A stretch of 64,000 bases of DNA from Haemophilus_A paraphrohaemolyticus_A (GCF_003253115.1 NZ_QEQF01000004.1:1-64000), one strand, 5' to 3'. Shown: positions 51,105 through 60,339, counted from the stretch's first letter. Notes: generated by a model not told the origin, from the letters alone. Program-made: numbers and translations.

Positions 51105-51133
51105 ACTATAACGGTTCGATAAATTAAAGTAAA
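51105..51133 (-). promoter_or_regulatory. Predicted leuCD promoter
   Basis: On the minus strand TTTACT and TATAGT are separated by 17 bases. Transcription would start near 51098, giving a leader of about 77 bases. The rest of the gap to lpxK (51134-51326) holds no gene. Confidence 0.6.
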
Positions 51134-51226
51134 ATGCTAATTTAATGAGAATAGACGATTTTTATGCTATTAAAAAAGCCTAAAACAAGGAATTTTAAGC
51201 TTTTAACAGAATAAAATATTAGAACT

Positions 51227-51306
51227 AAAAACAGACACAGAGGGTTATCTAGCAATTTCACCGCTTTATAGGGTAATTTACTTGGGAGGTTTTTTCGTCT
51301 GTTTTT
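51227..51306. repeat. Distant inverted repeat in lpxK-leuC gap
   Basis: AAAAACAGAC (51227-51236) and GTCTGTTTTT (51297-51306) are inverted with 60 bases between them. The spacer includes a lone CACCGCTTTA that resembles a degraded uptake signal. Role unknown. Confidence 0.35.
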
Positions 51307-51326
51307 GGATTAAAAGGGAAAAACTA

Positions 51327-52304
51327 TCAATTTTTAATTAAATTCATAACCATCCCCACCAAACAAGCGGTCGATTTTTCTGAAAATGTTGCAGAAACAG
51401 GTATATACCACCAATTTTTTTGAGAGAAGGCTTTGCATTTTACGGCGTCTTTTTCGGTCATTAACAGCGGTAAATTTTGTGTGAGCTTAGGTGTAATCAT
51501 TTCAGCAGCAAAGGCTTGGTGATCGGCAAAACTGAATGTCTCAGCAAGTGGAATACTAAGCTCTTTAAGCATATTAAAGAAACGAGGCGGATAGCCAATG
51601 CCTGCGAGAGCATAAACAGGTTGGGTAAATTCGCTAAGTTTGCGTTTTTCACCTGTTTTAAGGTTAATCGCAAAATCGGGGTCGAGGTGCATTACATGTT
51701 CGTTTGCATTTGCATTTTTTCCGTTACAAATGACAGCTTGCACTTGCTTTAATCGGCTTGGTAGTTCGCGTAATGCTCCTGCTGGGAGCACGAAACCGTT
51801 ACCAAATCTGCGCTCACCATCAACTACTACCCATTCCATATCTCGCTCAAGCGCGTAATGTTGTAAGCCGTCGTCGGTGACGATTAAATCAAGATCAAAC
51901 TGGCTTAAAAGCAGTTCAATGCTTTGTTTGCGGTTTGGTGAAATTGACACAGGTGCTTGAGTGCGTTGTGCGATTAGCACTGGTTCATCACCCATCAATT
52001 TCGGATCACTTTCTGGCGTAACTAGCTGCGGATAAACCTTATTTTCCCCACCATAACCACGAGAAATCACGCCTACTTTCACGTCTTTTTTCTGCAGTTG
52101 CTCTACTAGCCAAATCACAAGCGGAGTTTTGCCGTTTCCCCCCACGGAAATGTTGCCAATGACCAATACAGGTACAGGCGAGCGATAGGATTTCAGGATC
52201 TTTTTGCGATAGAGGGTAGCACGGATTTGGCTAATTAGCCAAAAGAGCAGAGAGAATGGGGCGAGTAGCCAAGTGATGATCGAGGTTTTTTGCCAGAGTT
52301 TCAT
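51327..52304 (-). CDS. lpxK: Tetraacyldisaccharide 4'-kinase
   Basis: LpxK phosphorylates lipid A disaccharide at the 4' position. The 325-residue protein has an N-terminal hydrophobic anchor (about 11-30), the Walker A loop GNISVGGNGKTP (50-61), SRGYGG, and DDGLQHYALERD. msbA, its usual neighbour, is not here; ilvM lies 57 bases upstream across a palindrome. An uptake-signal core sits at its 3' end (about 51363). Confidence 0.95.
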   Translation of the reverse strand: MKLWQKTSIITWLLAPFSLLFWLISQIRATLYRKKILKSYRSPVPVLVIGNISVGGNGKTPLVIWLVEQLQKKDVKVGVISRGYGGENKVYPQLVTPESDPKLMGDEPVLIAQRTQAPVSISPNRKQSIELLLSQFDLDLIVTDDGLQHYALERDMEWVVVDGERRFGNGFVLPAGALRELPSRLKQVQAVICNGKNANANEHVMHLDPDFAINLKTGEKRKLSEFTQPVYALAGIGYPPRFFNMLKELSIPLAETFSFADHQAFAAEMITPKLTQNLPLLMTEKDAVKCKAFSQKNWWYIPVSATFSEKSTACLVGMVMNLIKN

Positions 52305-52326
52305 TTTAGTTACGGCTTGAATGAAC

Positions 52327-52352
52327 GTAGGGCGGGCTAAAGCCCGCCTTAC
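52327..52352. repeat. GTAGGGCGGGCT palindrome
   Basis: GTAGGGCGGGCT-AA-AGCCCGCCTTAC is a 12-bp stem with one G-T pair between ilvM and lpxK. The hairpin at 63831-63852 (AGGGCGGACT/AGTCCGCCCT) is similar. No T-tract follows on the coding strand, so it resembles a REP-like element. Confidence 0.5.
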
Positions 52353-52361
52353 AATTTAAAA

Positions 52362-52580
52362 TTACATAACTTTTGTTACATCAAACAACTTTTCTAATTG
52401 CGTAGTCAGTAAAGAAAGTGGCCGGATGCTTTGAAGTTTAAGGTTAAGTGTTAATGTCTGTTGGCTTTTTTGGGCGTTTAGATCCAGCACTTCAAAGCCA
52501 CGATGACGCACCACGCGAAGTAAGCGTTCTAAAGTTTCAGGGCGTGCATTCGCTTCAATGGTTAAAGTATATTGTTGCAT
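52362..52580 (-). CDS. ilvM: Acetolactate synthase II, small subunit
   Basis: IlvM is the short ACT-domain regulatory subunit of acetolactate synthase II. From ATG 52580 (MQQYTLTIEANARPETLERLLRV-type start) it has 72 residues; E. coli IlvM has 87. A longer in-frame reading to 52616 overlaps ilvG. Its ATG lies one base after the ilvG stop codon, so translation is coupled. Confidence 0.92.
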   Translation of the reverse strand: MQQYTLTIEANARPETLERLLRVVRHRGFEVLDLNAQKSQQTLTLNLKLQSIRPLSLLTTQLEKLFDVTKVM

Positions 52581-52581
52581 T

Positions 52582-54231
52582 TTATTCTCCCTCCAACATA
52601 TCAGTGTTGCAAGCACCTGGTGGTACTAACGGCCAAACATTGCTCTCTTCTGGAATGCATACTTGCAGTAAATATGCTCCTTTAGCGTTTAATAAGTGAT
52701 CTAATGCATCCGATACTTCACTTGCTTTTTCGATGCGTTCGCCGGGAATGCCAAAAGCGTTGGCAAGCATCACAAAATCAGGATTGTCGTCTAAAATTGT
52801 TTCGCTATGTCGAGCTTTAAAGAAGAGCGATTGCCATTGACGAACCATACCTAAACGTTGGTTATCGAGCAATAAAATTTTCACAGGTAACTGTCCGCGC
52901 TTGATCGAACCAAGTTCTTGCACGTTCATCATAAATGAGCCGTCGCCTGTAATTAAAATCACAGGATCGTGTGGACGAGCTTTCGCTACACCTACAGCCG
53001 CAGGTAAGCCGAAGCCCATGGTGCCGAAACCTGCAGAAGTAATGTAATTTTCTGGGGCAAAGTGGCAAACATGCTGGGCTGACCACATTTGATGCTGCCC
53101 AACATCTGTCGTGATCACAGCATTTTCTGATTTACGTTCAGAAAGCGTGTTCAATAAAGCGTAAGGATCTATATCGCCTTCACCAGCGTTGTCGTTGTAG
53201 TCAAAATCGTGGGCTGATTTGAGAGCTTGCACACGCCCACGCCATTCATCAATATCAAGCGGATGAGCTAAAATATTGACCGCTTCTGCCATATCGCCTT
53301 TGAGTGCCACGTGGGCTTGGCGAAGCTTGTTGATTTCAGCTGCATCAATATCAATGTGGATCACTTTTGCATGCGGGGCGAAGGTGTCTAATTTGCCCGT
53401 CACTCGGTCGTCGAAACGTGCACCGCAGGCGATCAATAGATCGCACTCTTGTACGGCATAGTTTGCCGCTTTTGTGCCGTGCATCCCGATCATTCCCATA
53501 TAAAGTGGATGATGAGGAGGGATCGTGCCAAGTCCTTTAAGGGTTGAAACAGAAGGAATATTTGCAACTTCAATGAAATTTCTAACCGCTTGCACTGCCT
53601 TCGCCATACCTACACCGCCACCAACATAAAGCACAGGTTTCTTCGCATTAGCAAGCATCGCCTTGGCTTCAGTTAATGCAGTTGGATCTTGCTGAGGAGC
53701 TGGATCTTTCGGGTAAACAATCGGTTTAAGCGAAGTTTCTGCCACTTGCACATCTTTTGGAATATCAATTAACACGGGACCAGGTCTGCCGCTTTGGGCA
53801 ATTTTAAACGCTTGAGCAATAATTTCTGGTAGTTCATCAATATTCTGCACAATAAAGCTATGTTTGGTGCAAGCGAGCGAAAGCCCTAACACGTCGGCTT
53901 CTTGGAAAGCGTCTGTGCCGATAAGTGGGTTAGCAACTTGACCTGTAATAGCAACCACAGGAATCGAATCTGCAAAAGCATCGCCTAAGCCAGTGACCAA
54001 ATTGGTTGCTCCAGGCCCTGAAGTCGCAATACATACCCCCACTTTGCCTGTTGAGCGAGCATAACCGATAGCCGCCATTGCTGCCCCTTGTTCATTGCGG
54101 CAGAGAAGATGGTCTAATCCTGAATCATAAATGGCATCGTAAGTCGGCATAATTGCCCCACCTGGGTAACCGAAAAGATGCGTAACTTGATGTGCTTTTA
54201 AGCACTCAATGACTAAATGTGCACCATTCAT
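52582..54231 (-). CDS. ilvG: Acetolactate synthase II, large subunit
   Basis: IlvG is the ThDP-dependent catalytic subunit condensing pyruvate with pyruvate or 2-ketobutyrate. I start at ATG 54231 (MNGAHLVIECLK), 549 residues, matching the family; a TTG-led extension to 54288 is less likely. Motifs include the catalytic glutamate in CRNEQGAAMAAIGYAR, the FAD-region GARFDDRVTG, and the ThDP/Mg site GDGSFMMNVQEL. The reading frame is intact, unlike the frameshifted ilvG of E. coli K-12. I see no isoleucine/valine-rich leader peptide upstream. Confidence 0.96.
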   Translation of the reverse strand: MNGAHLVIECLKAHQVTHLFGYPGGAIMPTYDAIYDSGLDHLLCRNEQGAAMAAIGYARSTGKVGVCIATSGPGATNLVTGLGDAFADSIPVVAITGQVANPLIGTDAFQEADVLGLSLACTKHSFIVQNIDELPEIIAQAFKIAQSGRPGPVLIDIPKDVQVAETSLKPIVYPKDPAPQQDPTALTEAKAMLANAKKPVLYVGGGVGMAKAVQAVRNFIEVANIPSVSTLKGLGTIPPHHPLYMGMIGMHGTKAANYAVQECDLLIACGARFDDRVTGKLDTFAPHAKVIHIDIDAAEINKLRQAHVALKGDMAEAVNILAHPLDIDEWRGRVQALKSAHDFDYNDNAGEGDIDPYALLNTLSERKSENAVITTDVGQHQMWSAQHVCHFAPENYITSAGFGTMGFGLPAAVGVAKARPHDPVILITGDGSFMMNVQELGSIKRGQLPVKILLLDNQRLGMVRQWQSLFFKARHSETILDDNPDFVMLANAFGIPGERIEKASEVSDALDHLLNAKGAYLLQVCIPEESNVWPLVPPGACNTDMLEGE

Positions 54232-54453
54232 TGAAGATGTTGTGTCCTTTTCTTTTTTGATAAGTAATGGCGGTAATAGATAACACAAAATAACAATATT
54301 TTGAATTAAATTTGTGAAAAAAATGTAATTTTATTTGGAAAAACAAAATGGCAGGAATATCTTTTAATTTTAAAGTTGGTTATTTATTGAGGGGGTGGGT
54401 ATAACTAGAATAAGTTATTATTAACCATAAAGTGGTATTTTTACCTATTTTTG

Positions 54454-54467
54454 TTGATTTAGTTCAA
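54454..54467 (+). promoter_or_regulatory. FNR-like site before nrfA
   Basis: TTGATTTAGTTCAA matches the FNR consensus TTGAT-N4-ATCAA with one mismatch. It lies about 130 bases before the nrfA start. If the start of transcription is near 54502, it would be centred near -41.5, an activating position. The gap 54232-54596 also holds the divergent ilvG leader but no gene. Confidence 0.65.
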
Positions 54468-54596
54468 AAAAAACGATTTTTACGATAGAAACGAGTTAAT
54501 AAATTCTATATGCTCGCACGCATAAGATTACCGTATCTTATTGTTTTTAATAAGAAAAATTCTCATTTACATTCATTCCTTGTGGGGGACTCTATC

Positions 54597-56099
54597 GTGA
54601 AACGTTTAACCAAAACTTTAGCAATGGCGACTATCGCAATGCTAGGTTGCTTTCATTCGGCACAGGCTGAGGAAAAGGCGACTGAAACCTTAACACAAAA
54701 AGCACTTAAACATGAAAAATTAGGTGTAACAGTAGAATCTGCAAATCATCTTTTTGCGGATAAATATCCACTTCAATACAATTCTTGGAAAGCAACTTCT
54801 GAATCGACTGATCGTGGTAGTGCGTTAGAAGTTGATCCTCGTAGTGTCATTCTTTGGGCTGGTTATTCTTTCTCAAAAGAATATAACAAGCCTCGTGGTC
54901 ACTTCTATGCGGTTACTGACGTACGTGAAATTTTACGTACAGGTGCCCCAAAAGATGAAAATGATGGTCCTCAGCCAATGGCCTGCTGGACGTGTAAAGG
55001 CCCTGATGTGCCACGTTTAATTGAAGAGAAAGGTGAGCGTGGTTACTTCGATCCAAAATGGGCGAAATACGGTTCTGAAATCGTAAACTCGATTGGTTGT
55101 GCCGACTGTCACGATACTAAATCAGAAGATTTTAAAGAAGGTAAACCTGCGTTACGTGTTGCACGTCCTCACGTATTACGTGCTTTAGAGAGTGTGGGTT
55201 GGACTTTCGAAAACTTAGACAAACAAGGTAAACGCGTTGCAGTATGTGCAAACTGCCACGTGGAATACTATTTCAAAGATAAAAAAGACGTAACCTTCCC
55301 TTGGAAAAATGGCGTAGATGTGAGTAGCATTGAAAAATACTATGATGATATTGAATTTGCTGACTGGACTCACGCATTATCAAAAGCTCCAATGTTAAAA
55401 GCACAGCACCCAGACTTTGAAATTTGGTCACAAGGTGTGCACGGCAAAAATGGGGTAACTTGTATCGACTGTCATATGCCGAAAGTGAAAGATAAAGATG
55501 GCAAAGTGTATACTGACCACAAAATCGGTAATCCATTCGATCAATTTGAGAATACTTGTAAAACTTGTCACGAGCAAAGCAAAGAAACACTTCAAAAACG
55601 TGTTGCGGAGCACAAAAAACAAGTAAAAGATGCAATGATCAAATTAGAAGATCAAATCGTGAAAGCCCATTTTGAAGCGAAAGCTGCGTGGGAAGCAGGT
55701 GCAACACCTGATGAGATGAAAGATATCTTAAAAGCCATTCGTCATGCTCAATGGCGCTGGGATTACACTTCTGCAAGCCACGGTGGTTATATGCACGCAC
55801 CAGATATGATGTTACACGTGATTGCAACAGGTATCGACCGTGCTGCAGATGCACGTGCTCAATTAGGTGTGGTATTAGCGAAACATGGTGTAACTACTCC
55901 AGTTGCGATTCCAGATATTTCAACCCGTGAAAAAGCACAAAAAGCAATTGGCTTAGATATTCCTAAAGACCAAGCTGCGAAAGATGAATTCTTACGCACA
56001 GTAGTGCCACAATGGGAAGCAACAGCTCGCGAAAAAGGCTTATTACCGCCAGTTGAAGTGCAAAAAGAAGTCACAACACCAAAAGCAGAAGCAAAATAA
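54597..56099 (+). CDS. nrfA: Periplasmic cytochrome c552 nitrite reductase
   Basis: NrfA reduces nitrite to ammonium with six electrons during anaerobic respiration. I choose GTG 54597, which follows GTGGGGGAC and gives a clean signal peptide (MKRLTKTLAM to HSAQA, cleavage about residue 24); an in-frame ATG at 54510 adds an unrelated 29 residues. The 500-residue product has the catalytic haem site CWTCK (130-134) and four CXXCH sites at 168, 217, 289 and 321. CWTCK needs the specialised NrfEFG lyase, probably the block at 41575-45232. nrfB follows after 19 bases. Confidence 0.97.
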   Translation: MKRLTKTLAMATIAMLGCFHSAQAEEKATETLTQKALKHEKLGVTVESANHLFADKYPLQYNSWKATSESTDRGSALEVDPRSVILWAGYSFSKEYNKPRGHFYAVTDVREILRTGAPKDENDGPQPMACWTCKGPDVPRLIEEKGERGYFDPKWAKYGSEIVNSIGCADCHDTKSEDFKEGKPALRVARPHVLRALESVGWTFENLDKQGKRVAVCANCHVEYYFKDKKDVTFPWKNGVDVSSIEKYYDDIEFADWTHALSKAPMLKAQHPDFEIWSQGVHGKNGVTCIDCHMPKVKDKDGKVYTDHKIGNPFDQFENTCKTCHEQSKETLQKRVAEHKKQVKDAMIKLEDQIVKAHFEAKAAWEAGATPDEMKDILKAIRHAQWRWDYTSASHGGYMHAPDMMLHVIATGIDRAADARAQLGVVLAKHGVTTPVAIPDISTREKAQKAIGLDIPKDQAAKDEFLRTVVPQWEATAREKGLLPPVEVQKEVTTPKAEAK

Positions 56100-56118
56100 T
56101 TAAGCTTGAGGTGACGAT

Positions 56119-56772
56119 ATGAAAAACTTAATTTCAAAAGCAGGGCGAGCAATCGCCCTCCAAGCAGTCGCTTTCGCAAGTTGTTTTGCAATGTTCTCTG
56201 CAATTTCAACCGCTTATGCTGAAATGCCACCACTCCCACAACAGATGTGGCAAGGTAAATCAGATGTTCAAGTCGCAGATGAAGCACGTCGCGATCCGAA
56301 TAAATATTGTACGCAATGTCACGAAACCGCTAATGCGACAGGTAAACCATTTAGCCACGCGGGTAAACACTTCCAACACGGAACAAAAAGCCCAAATAGC
56401 GGTGAGCAAGTGACTTGTGTAAGTTGCCATGGCAATATGTCTGAAAATCACCGTAAAGGTGTGCGTGATGTAATGCGTTTTAGCAAGATGGATCAAAAAG
56501 CAAGCAAACCTGAACTTGAACGTACGGTTCACGAGCAAAACCAAGTGTGTGTGGCGTGCCATACGGCGGATAAATTGCGTGAAAAATTCTGGGCTCACGA
56601 TACTCACGCAAACAAAATTGCGTGTGCAAACTGCCATGAACTTCACCCAGAAAAAGATCCGATGAAGGCAATTCCTGAAAAACAACGTATCAAACTTTGT
56701 ACAGATTGCCACACTAAAATTCAGGCTCATAAAGAAGAAGTTAAAGCTCAGGAAGCTAAGGAAAACCAATAA
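56119..56772 (+). CDS. nrfB: Pentahaem cytochrome c NrfB
   Basis: NrfB passes electrons to NrfA in the periplasm. The 217-residue precursor has a signal peptide ending STAYA (about residue 34) and five CXXCH sites at 64, 100, 144, 169 and 194. The C-terminus is lysine- and glutamate-rich. The start follows GAGGTGACG. Its stop overlaps the nrfC start by one base. Confidence 0.96.
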   Translation: MKNLISKAGRAIALQAVAFASCFAMFSAISTAYAEMPPLPQQMWQGKSDVQVADEARRDPNKYCTQCHETANATGKPFSHAGKHFQHGTKSPNSGEQVTCVSCHGNMSENHRKGVRDVMRFSKMDQKASKPELERTVHEQNQVCVACHTADKLREKFWAHDTHANKIACANCHELHPEKDPMKAIPEKQRIKLCTDCHTKIQAHKEEVKAQEAKENQ

Positions 56773-57449
56773 TGACTTGTACCCGTAGAGATTTCGTCTC
56801 AGGGGCAGGTGCTATCGCTGTAGTAGCAAGCACAGGGCTTGCTGCTTCGGTTACTCTTGCAACTGAGAATGAACCGAAAAAAATTCGCTATGCGATGGTA
56901 CATGATGAAACATCTTGTATCGGTTGTACAGCATGTATGGACGCTTGTCGCACCACAAATAAAGTGCCAGAAGGGGTTTCACGTTTAGAAATTATCCGTA
57001 GCGAACCTTATGGCGAATTCCCAAATGTGGAATATGAATTCTTCCGCCAATCTTGCCAACACTGCTCAAACGCACCTTGTGTTGCAGTGTGTCCAACTGG
57101 AGCTTCATTTGTCGATCCAGAAACAGGGATTGTCGATGTACATTCAGATTTATGTGTAGGCTGCCAATACTGTATCGCTGTTTGCCCGTATCGTGTGCGT
57201 TTTATCCATCCAGAGAAAAAATCGGCGGATAAATGTAACTTCTGTCGCGATACCAACCTTGCAGAAGGTAAACAGCCTGCTTGTGTAGAAGCTTGTCCAA
57301 CTAAAGCATTAACCTTTGGCAATATGAACGATCCAAATAGTGCCGTGGCGAAAAAAGTGCGTGAAAATCCAGTTTATCGCACCAAAGTGTCATTAGGTAC
57401 GCAACCGAACTTATATCACATTCCATTTGGCAAAGGGGAGCATAGATAA
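56772..57449 (+). CDS. nrfC: Iron-sulphur protein NrfC
   Basis: NrfC is the 4Fe-4S electron-transfer subunit working with NrfD. The 225-residue protein begins with a Tat signal (CTRRDFVSGAG). Four cluster motifs follow: CIGCTACMDAC, CQHCSNAPCVAVCP, CVGCQYCIAVCP and CNFC...CVEACP, giving 16 cysteines. One-base overlaps with nrfB and nrfD indicate tight coupling. Confidence 0.96.
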   Translation: MTCTRRDFVSGAGAIAVVASTGLAASVTLATENEPKKIRYAMVHDETSCIGCTACMDACRTTNKVPEGVSRLEIIRSEPYGEFPNVEYEFFRQSCQHCSNAPCVAVCPTGASFVDPETGIVDVHSDLCVGCQYCIAVCPYRVRFIHPEKKSADKCNFCRDTNLAEGKQPACVEACPTKALTFGNMNDPNSAVAKKVRENPVYRTKVSLGTQPNLYHIPFGKGEHR

Positions 57450-58414
57450 TGAACGACTATATTCCTTTTCATACCCCCAATTTAGTGTGGGACAGCACCA
57501 TTGCGGTTTATCTCTTCTTATTAGGGATTTCCTCTGGTGCGGTGCAGCTTGCTATTGCATTCCGTAATAGCGTGAAAGTGGAAAAGCCAAGTGAGAACTG
57601 GATTATTCGTAGTGCGGCAATTTTAGGCACTATCCCAACAATTCTTGGTTTGACCTTGTTGGTGTTCCACTTAACCAAACCGTGGACATTCTGGAAGCTG
57701 ATGTTTAACTACAACGGCACTTCTGTGATGTCAATGGGCGTAATGATGTTCCAAGCCTATATGGCTGTATTGGTAGTCTGGATTGCGATTATGTTTAAAG
57801 ACTGGATCGCAGTACTTATAAATCGTTACTTCCCCGTGTTTAAATTCGTCTTGCCTTGGATTGATTTCGCAGAACGCAAGTTATTAAAACCGATTGAATT
57901 TGTACTATTTACCTTAGCTGCAGTGCTTGGTGCTTATACGGGCTTCTTACTTTCGGCGTTAATCAGCTACCCAATGTTGAATAACCCCGTGCTTCCAGCT
58001 TTGTTCTTAGCATCGGGTACTTCATCAGGTATCGCAGCCACTTTCTTGATGATTTTAATTGCGGGTAAACTTTCAGGCGAAAGCCGAGAAATTCACTTTA
58101 TCCACAAATTTGAAGTGCCGATTATGGTTACTGAATTAGGTTTGTTAGTGGCATTCTTCGTAGGCTTGCATTTTGGTGGGGCAGACAAGCAACTTGCCTT
58201 ACACAACGCAATGACAGGTTTCTGGGGAATGGTGTTCTGGATTGGGGTATTCTTTATCGGTATCTTAATTCCACTTGTTGCCAACCTATTTGGTAACCAC
58301 GAAGTGAAACACAGCCCGAAATTCATCATTTTGGTCTCTATCTTCGACTTAATCGGAGTGTTCTGCTTACGTTTCTTTATCCTCTATGCGGGACAGTTAA
58401 CAGTAGCGAGTTAG
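57449..58414 (+). CDS. nrfD: Quinol dehydrogenase membrane subunit NrfD
   Basis: NrfD oxidises quinol at the inner membrane and feeds electrons to NrfC. The 321-residue protein has about eight membrane segments and belongs to the NrfD/PsrC family; E. coli NrfD has 318 residues. It is the last gene of nrfABCD, and a paired uptake-signal hairpin follows 20 bases downstream. Confidence 0.95.
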   Translation: MNDYIPFHTPNLVWDSTIAVYLFLLGISSGAVQLAIAFRNSVKVEKPSENWIIRSAAILGTIPTILGLTLLVFHLTKPWTFWKLMFNYNGTSVMSMGVMMFQAYMAVLVVWIAIMFKDWIAVLINRYFPVFKFVLPWIDFAERKLLKPIEFVLFTLAAVLGAYTGFLLSALISYPMLNNPVLPALFLASGTSSGIAATFLMILIAGKLSGESREIHFIHKFEVPIMVTELGLLVAFFVGLHFGGADKQLALHNAMTGFWGMVFWIGVFFIGILIPLVANLFGNHEVKHSPKFIILVSIFDLIGVFCLRFFILYAGQLTVAS

Positions 58415-58433
58415 TTTAAACTCCTTGCTTTCC

Positions 58434-58475
58434 AAGCGGTCAATTTTGTTAAATTTTTTGCAAAATCGACCGCTT
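58434..58475 (+). terminator. Paired uptake-signal hairpin after nrfD
   Basis: AAGCGGTC (58434-58441) and GACCGCTT (58468-58475) are inverted uptake-signal cores with an AATTTTG/CAAAAT inner pairing. The T-tract is poor (TTTCACATTTTC), so termination may be partial. Confidence 0.6.
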
Positions 58476-58606
58476 TCACATTTTCTGATAGCAAAAAACG
58501 GCTTTTTGCTGTAAACTGTTATCCCGTCCTGATAGTTGGGATTTCATAAAAATGTCAACTTTTCAATTCATTTCCAACCCAATTTTTCATTACAAAGGCA
58601 AATAAA

Positions 58607-60244
58607 ATGGCAACGAATTATATTTTTGTGACAGGCGGTGTTGTTTCTTCTTTAGGTAAGGGGATTGCCGCAGCGTCTTTAGCCTCTATTCTTGAAGCTC
58701 GTGGTTTGAATGTAACCATTATGAAGCTTGACCCATACATCAACGTAGACCCCGGCACAATGAGCCCAACTCAGCACGGCGAAGTTTTCGTAACAGCAGA
58801 TGGTGCAGAAACCGACTTAGACTTAGGTCACTACGAGCGTTTCATTCGTTCAAAAATGAGCAAAGCGAACAACTTCACCAGCGGTAAAATTTACTCTGAA
58901 GTATTACGCAAGGAGCGTCGCGGCGACTACTTAGGTGCAACTATCCAAGTAATTCCACACATCACTAACGAAATCAAAGAACGTGTAATCGAAGGTGGTA
59001 AAGGTCGTGATGTGGTGATTGTTGAAGTGGGCGGTACAGTGGGCGACATCGAATCACTACCATTCTTGGAAGCATTACGCCAATTAGCGGTAGATGTAGG
59101 TCGTGAAAAAACTTTATTTATGCACTTAACTTTAGTGCCATATATTCCAACTGCAGGCGAAGTGAAAACCAAACCAACGCAGCATTCTGTGAAAGAATTG
59201 CTTTCAATTGGTATTCAGCCAGATGTGTTGATCTGCCGTTCAGATCGTGCGATTCCTTCAAATGAACGCAAAAAAATCGCCTTATTCTGTAACGTGCCAG
59301 AGCGTGCGGTAATTTCATTAAAAGATGTAGATTCAATCTACCGCATTCCAGAATTATTAAAATCACAAGGTTTAGATAGCTTTGTGTGCGACCGTTTCCG
59401 CTTAGATTGCCCAGAAGCAGATTTATCTGAATGGGAACAAGTGCTTTACCGCCAAGCGAACCCAACGGGCGAAGTGACCATCGGTATGGTGGGTAAATAT
59501 GTCGAATTGCCAGATGCGTATAAATCTGTAAATGAAGCATTAAAACACGCTGGTTTAATCAATCGCTTAACCGTGAACATTAAATACATTGATTCGCAAG
59601 ATGTGGAAACCAAAGGCACTAGCGTGCTTGAAGGTGTTGATGCGATTCTGGTTCCAGGTGGTTTCGGCTATCGTGGCGTTGAAGGTAAAATCCGTACCGC
59701 GCAATATGCTCGCGAAAACAAAATCCCATATTTAGGTATCTGCTTAGGGATGCAAATTGCATTAATCGAATATGCTCGTAACGTAGCCGGTTTAACCGAA
59801 GCAAACTCAAGCGAATTCGACAAAGATTGTCCACAACCTGTAATCGGTTTAATCACTGAATGGCAAGATAAAGATGGCAATGTTGAAACTCGATCCGATG
59901 AGTCGGACTTAGGCGGCACAATGCGTTTAGGTGCACAAAAATGCCACTTAATCGAAGGCTCAAAAGCTCGTGAATTATATGGCGCAGAAACCATCGAAGA
60001 ACGCCATCGTCACCGTTACGAAGTAAACAATACATTACTTCCGCAAATTGAAGCCGCTGGCTTGAAAGTAACTGGTTTATCAGAAGACCGTAAATTAGTG
60101 GAAATCATTGAAGTGCCAAATCACCCTTGGTTTGTGGCAGCTCAATTCCACCCAGAATTTACCTCAACACCGCGTGATGGTCACCCGCTTTTTGCAGGTT
60201 TTGTAAAAGCAGCGAAAGAGTACCAAGACTCACATAAAGCATAA
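58607..60244 (+). CDS. pyrG: CTP synthase
   Basis: PyrG aminates UTP to CTP using glutamine. The 545-residue protein has an N-terminal synthase domain (GGVVSSLGKGIAAASL, KLDPYINVDPGTMSP) and a C-terminal class I glutaminase domain. The glutaminase triad falls at C379 (YLGICLGMQ), H515 and E517 (FHPEFTSTP). AAAGGCAAATAAA precedes the ATG. In many relatives eno follows pyrG; here a strong terminator and a Gcr-type gene follow. Confidence 0.98.
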   Translation: MATNYIFVTGGVVSSLGKGIAAASLASILEARGLNVTIMKLDPYINVDPGTMSPTQHGEVFVTADGAETDLDLGHYERFIRSKMSKANNFTSGKIYSEVLRKERRGDYLGATIQVIPHITNEIKERVIEGGKGRDVVIVEVGGTVGDIESLPFLEALRQLAVDVGREKTLFMHLTLVPYIPTAGEVKTKPTQHSVKELLSIGIQPDVLICRSDRAIPSNERKKIALFCNVPERAVISLKDVDSIYRIPELLKSQGLDSFVCDRFRLDCPEADLSEWEQVLYRQANPTGEVTIGMVGKYVELPDAYKSVNEALKHAGLINRLTVNIKYIDSQDVETKGTSVLEGVDAILVPGGFGYRGVEGKIRTAQYARENKIPYLGICLGMQIALIEYARNVAGLTEANSSEFDKDCPQPVIGLITEWQDKDGNVETRSDESDLGGTMRLGAQKCHLIEGSKARELYGAETIEERHRHRYEVNNTLLPQIEAAGLKVTGLSEDRKLVEIIEVPNHPWFVAAQFHPEFTSTPRDGHPLFAGFVKAAKEYQDSHKA

Positions 60245-60268
60245 TCCATCAGGGTTGATAAAATGATT

Positions 60269-60320
60269 AACAAGCGGTTAAATTTGCAAAAGAGATTGTA
60301 AATTTGACCGCTTGTTTTTT
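60269..60320 (+). terminator. Paired uptake-signal terminator of pyrG
   Basis: AACAAGCGGTTAAATTT (60269-60285) and AAATTTGACCGCTTGTT (60300-60316) pair over 17 positions with one wobble, followed by TTTTTT. It contains two uptake-signal cores in inverted orientation. Confidence 0.9.
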
Positions 60321-60339
60321 CTATAGCTTTTATTGCCTA

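Noticed and set aside
54421..54450. NarL/NarP heptamer pair before nrfA
   Set aside because: TACCTAT and a reversed TACCACT are present but in back-to-back order, not the 7-2-7 palindrome; too weak to call.
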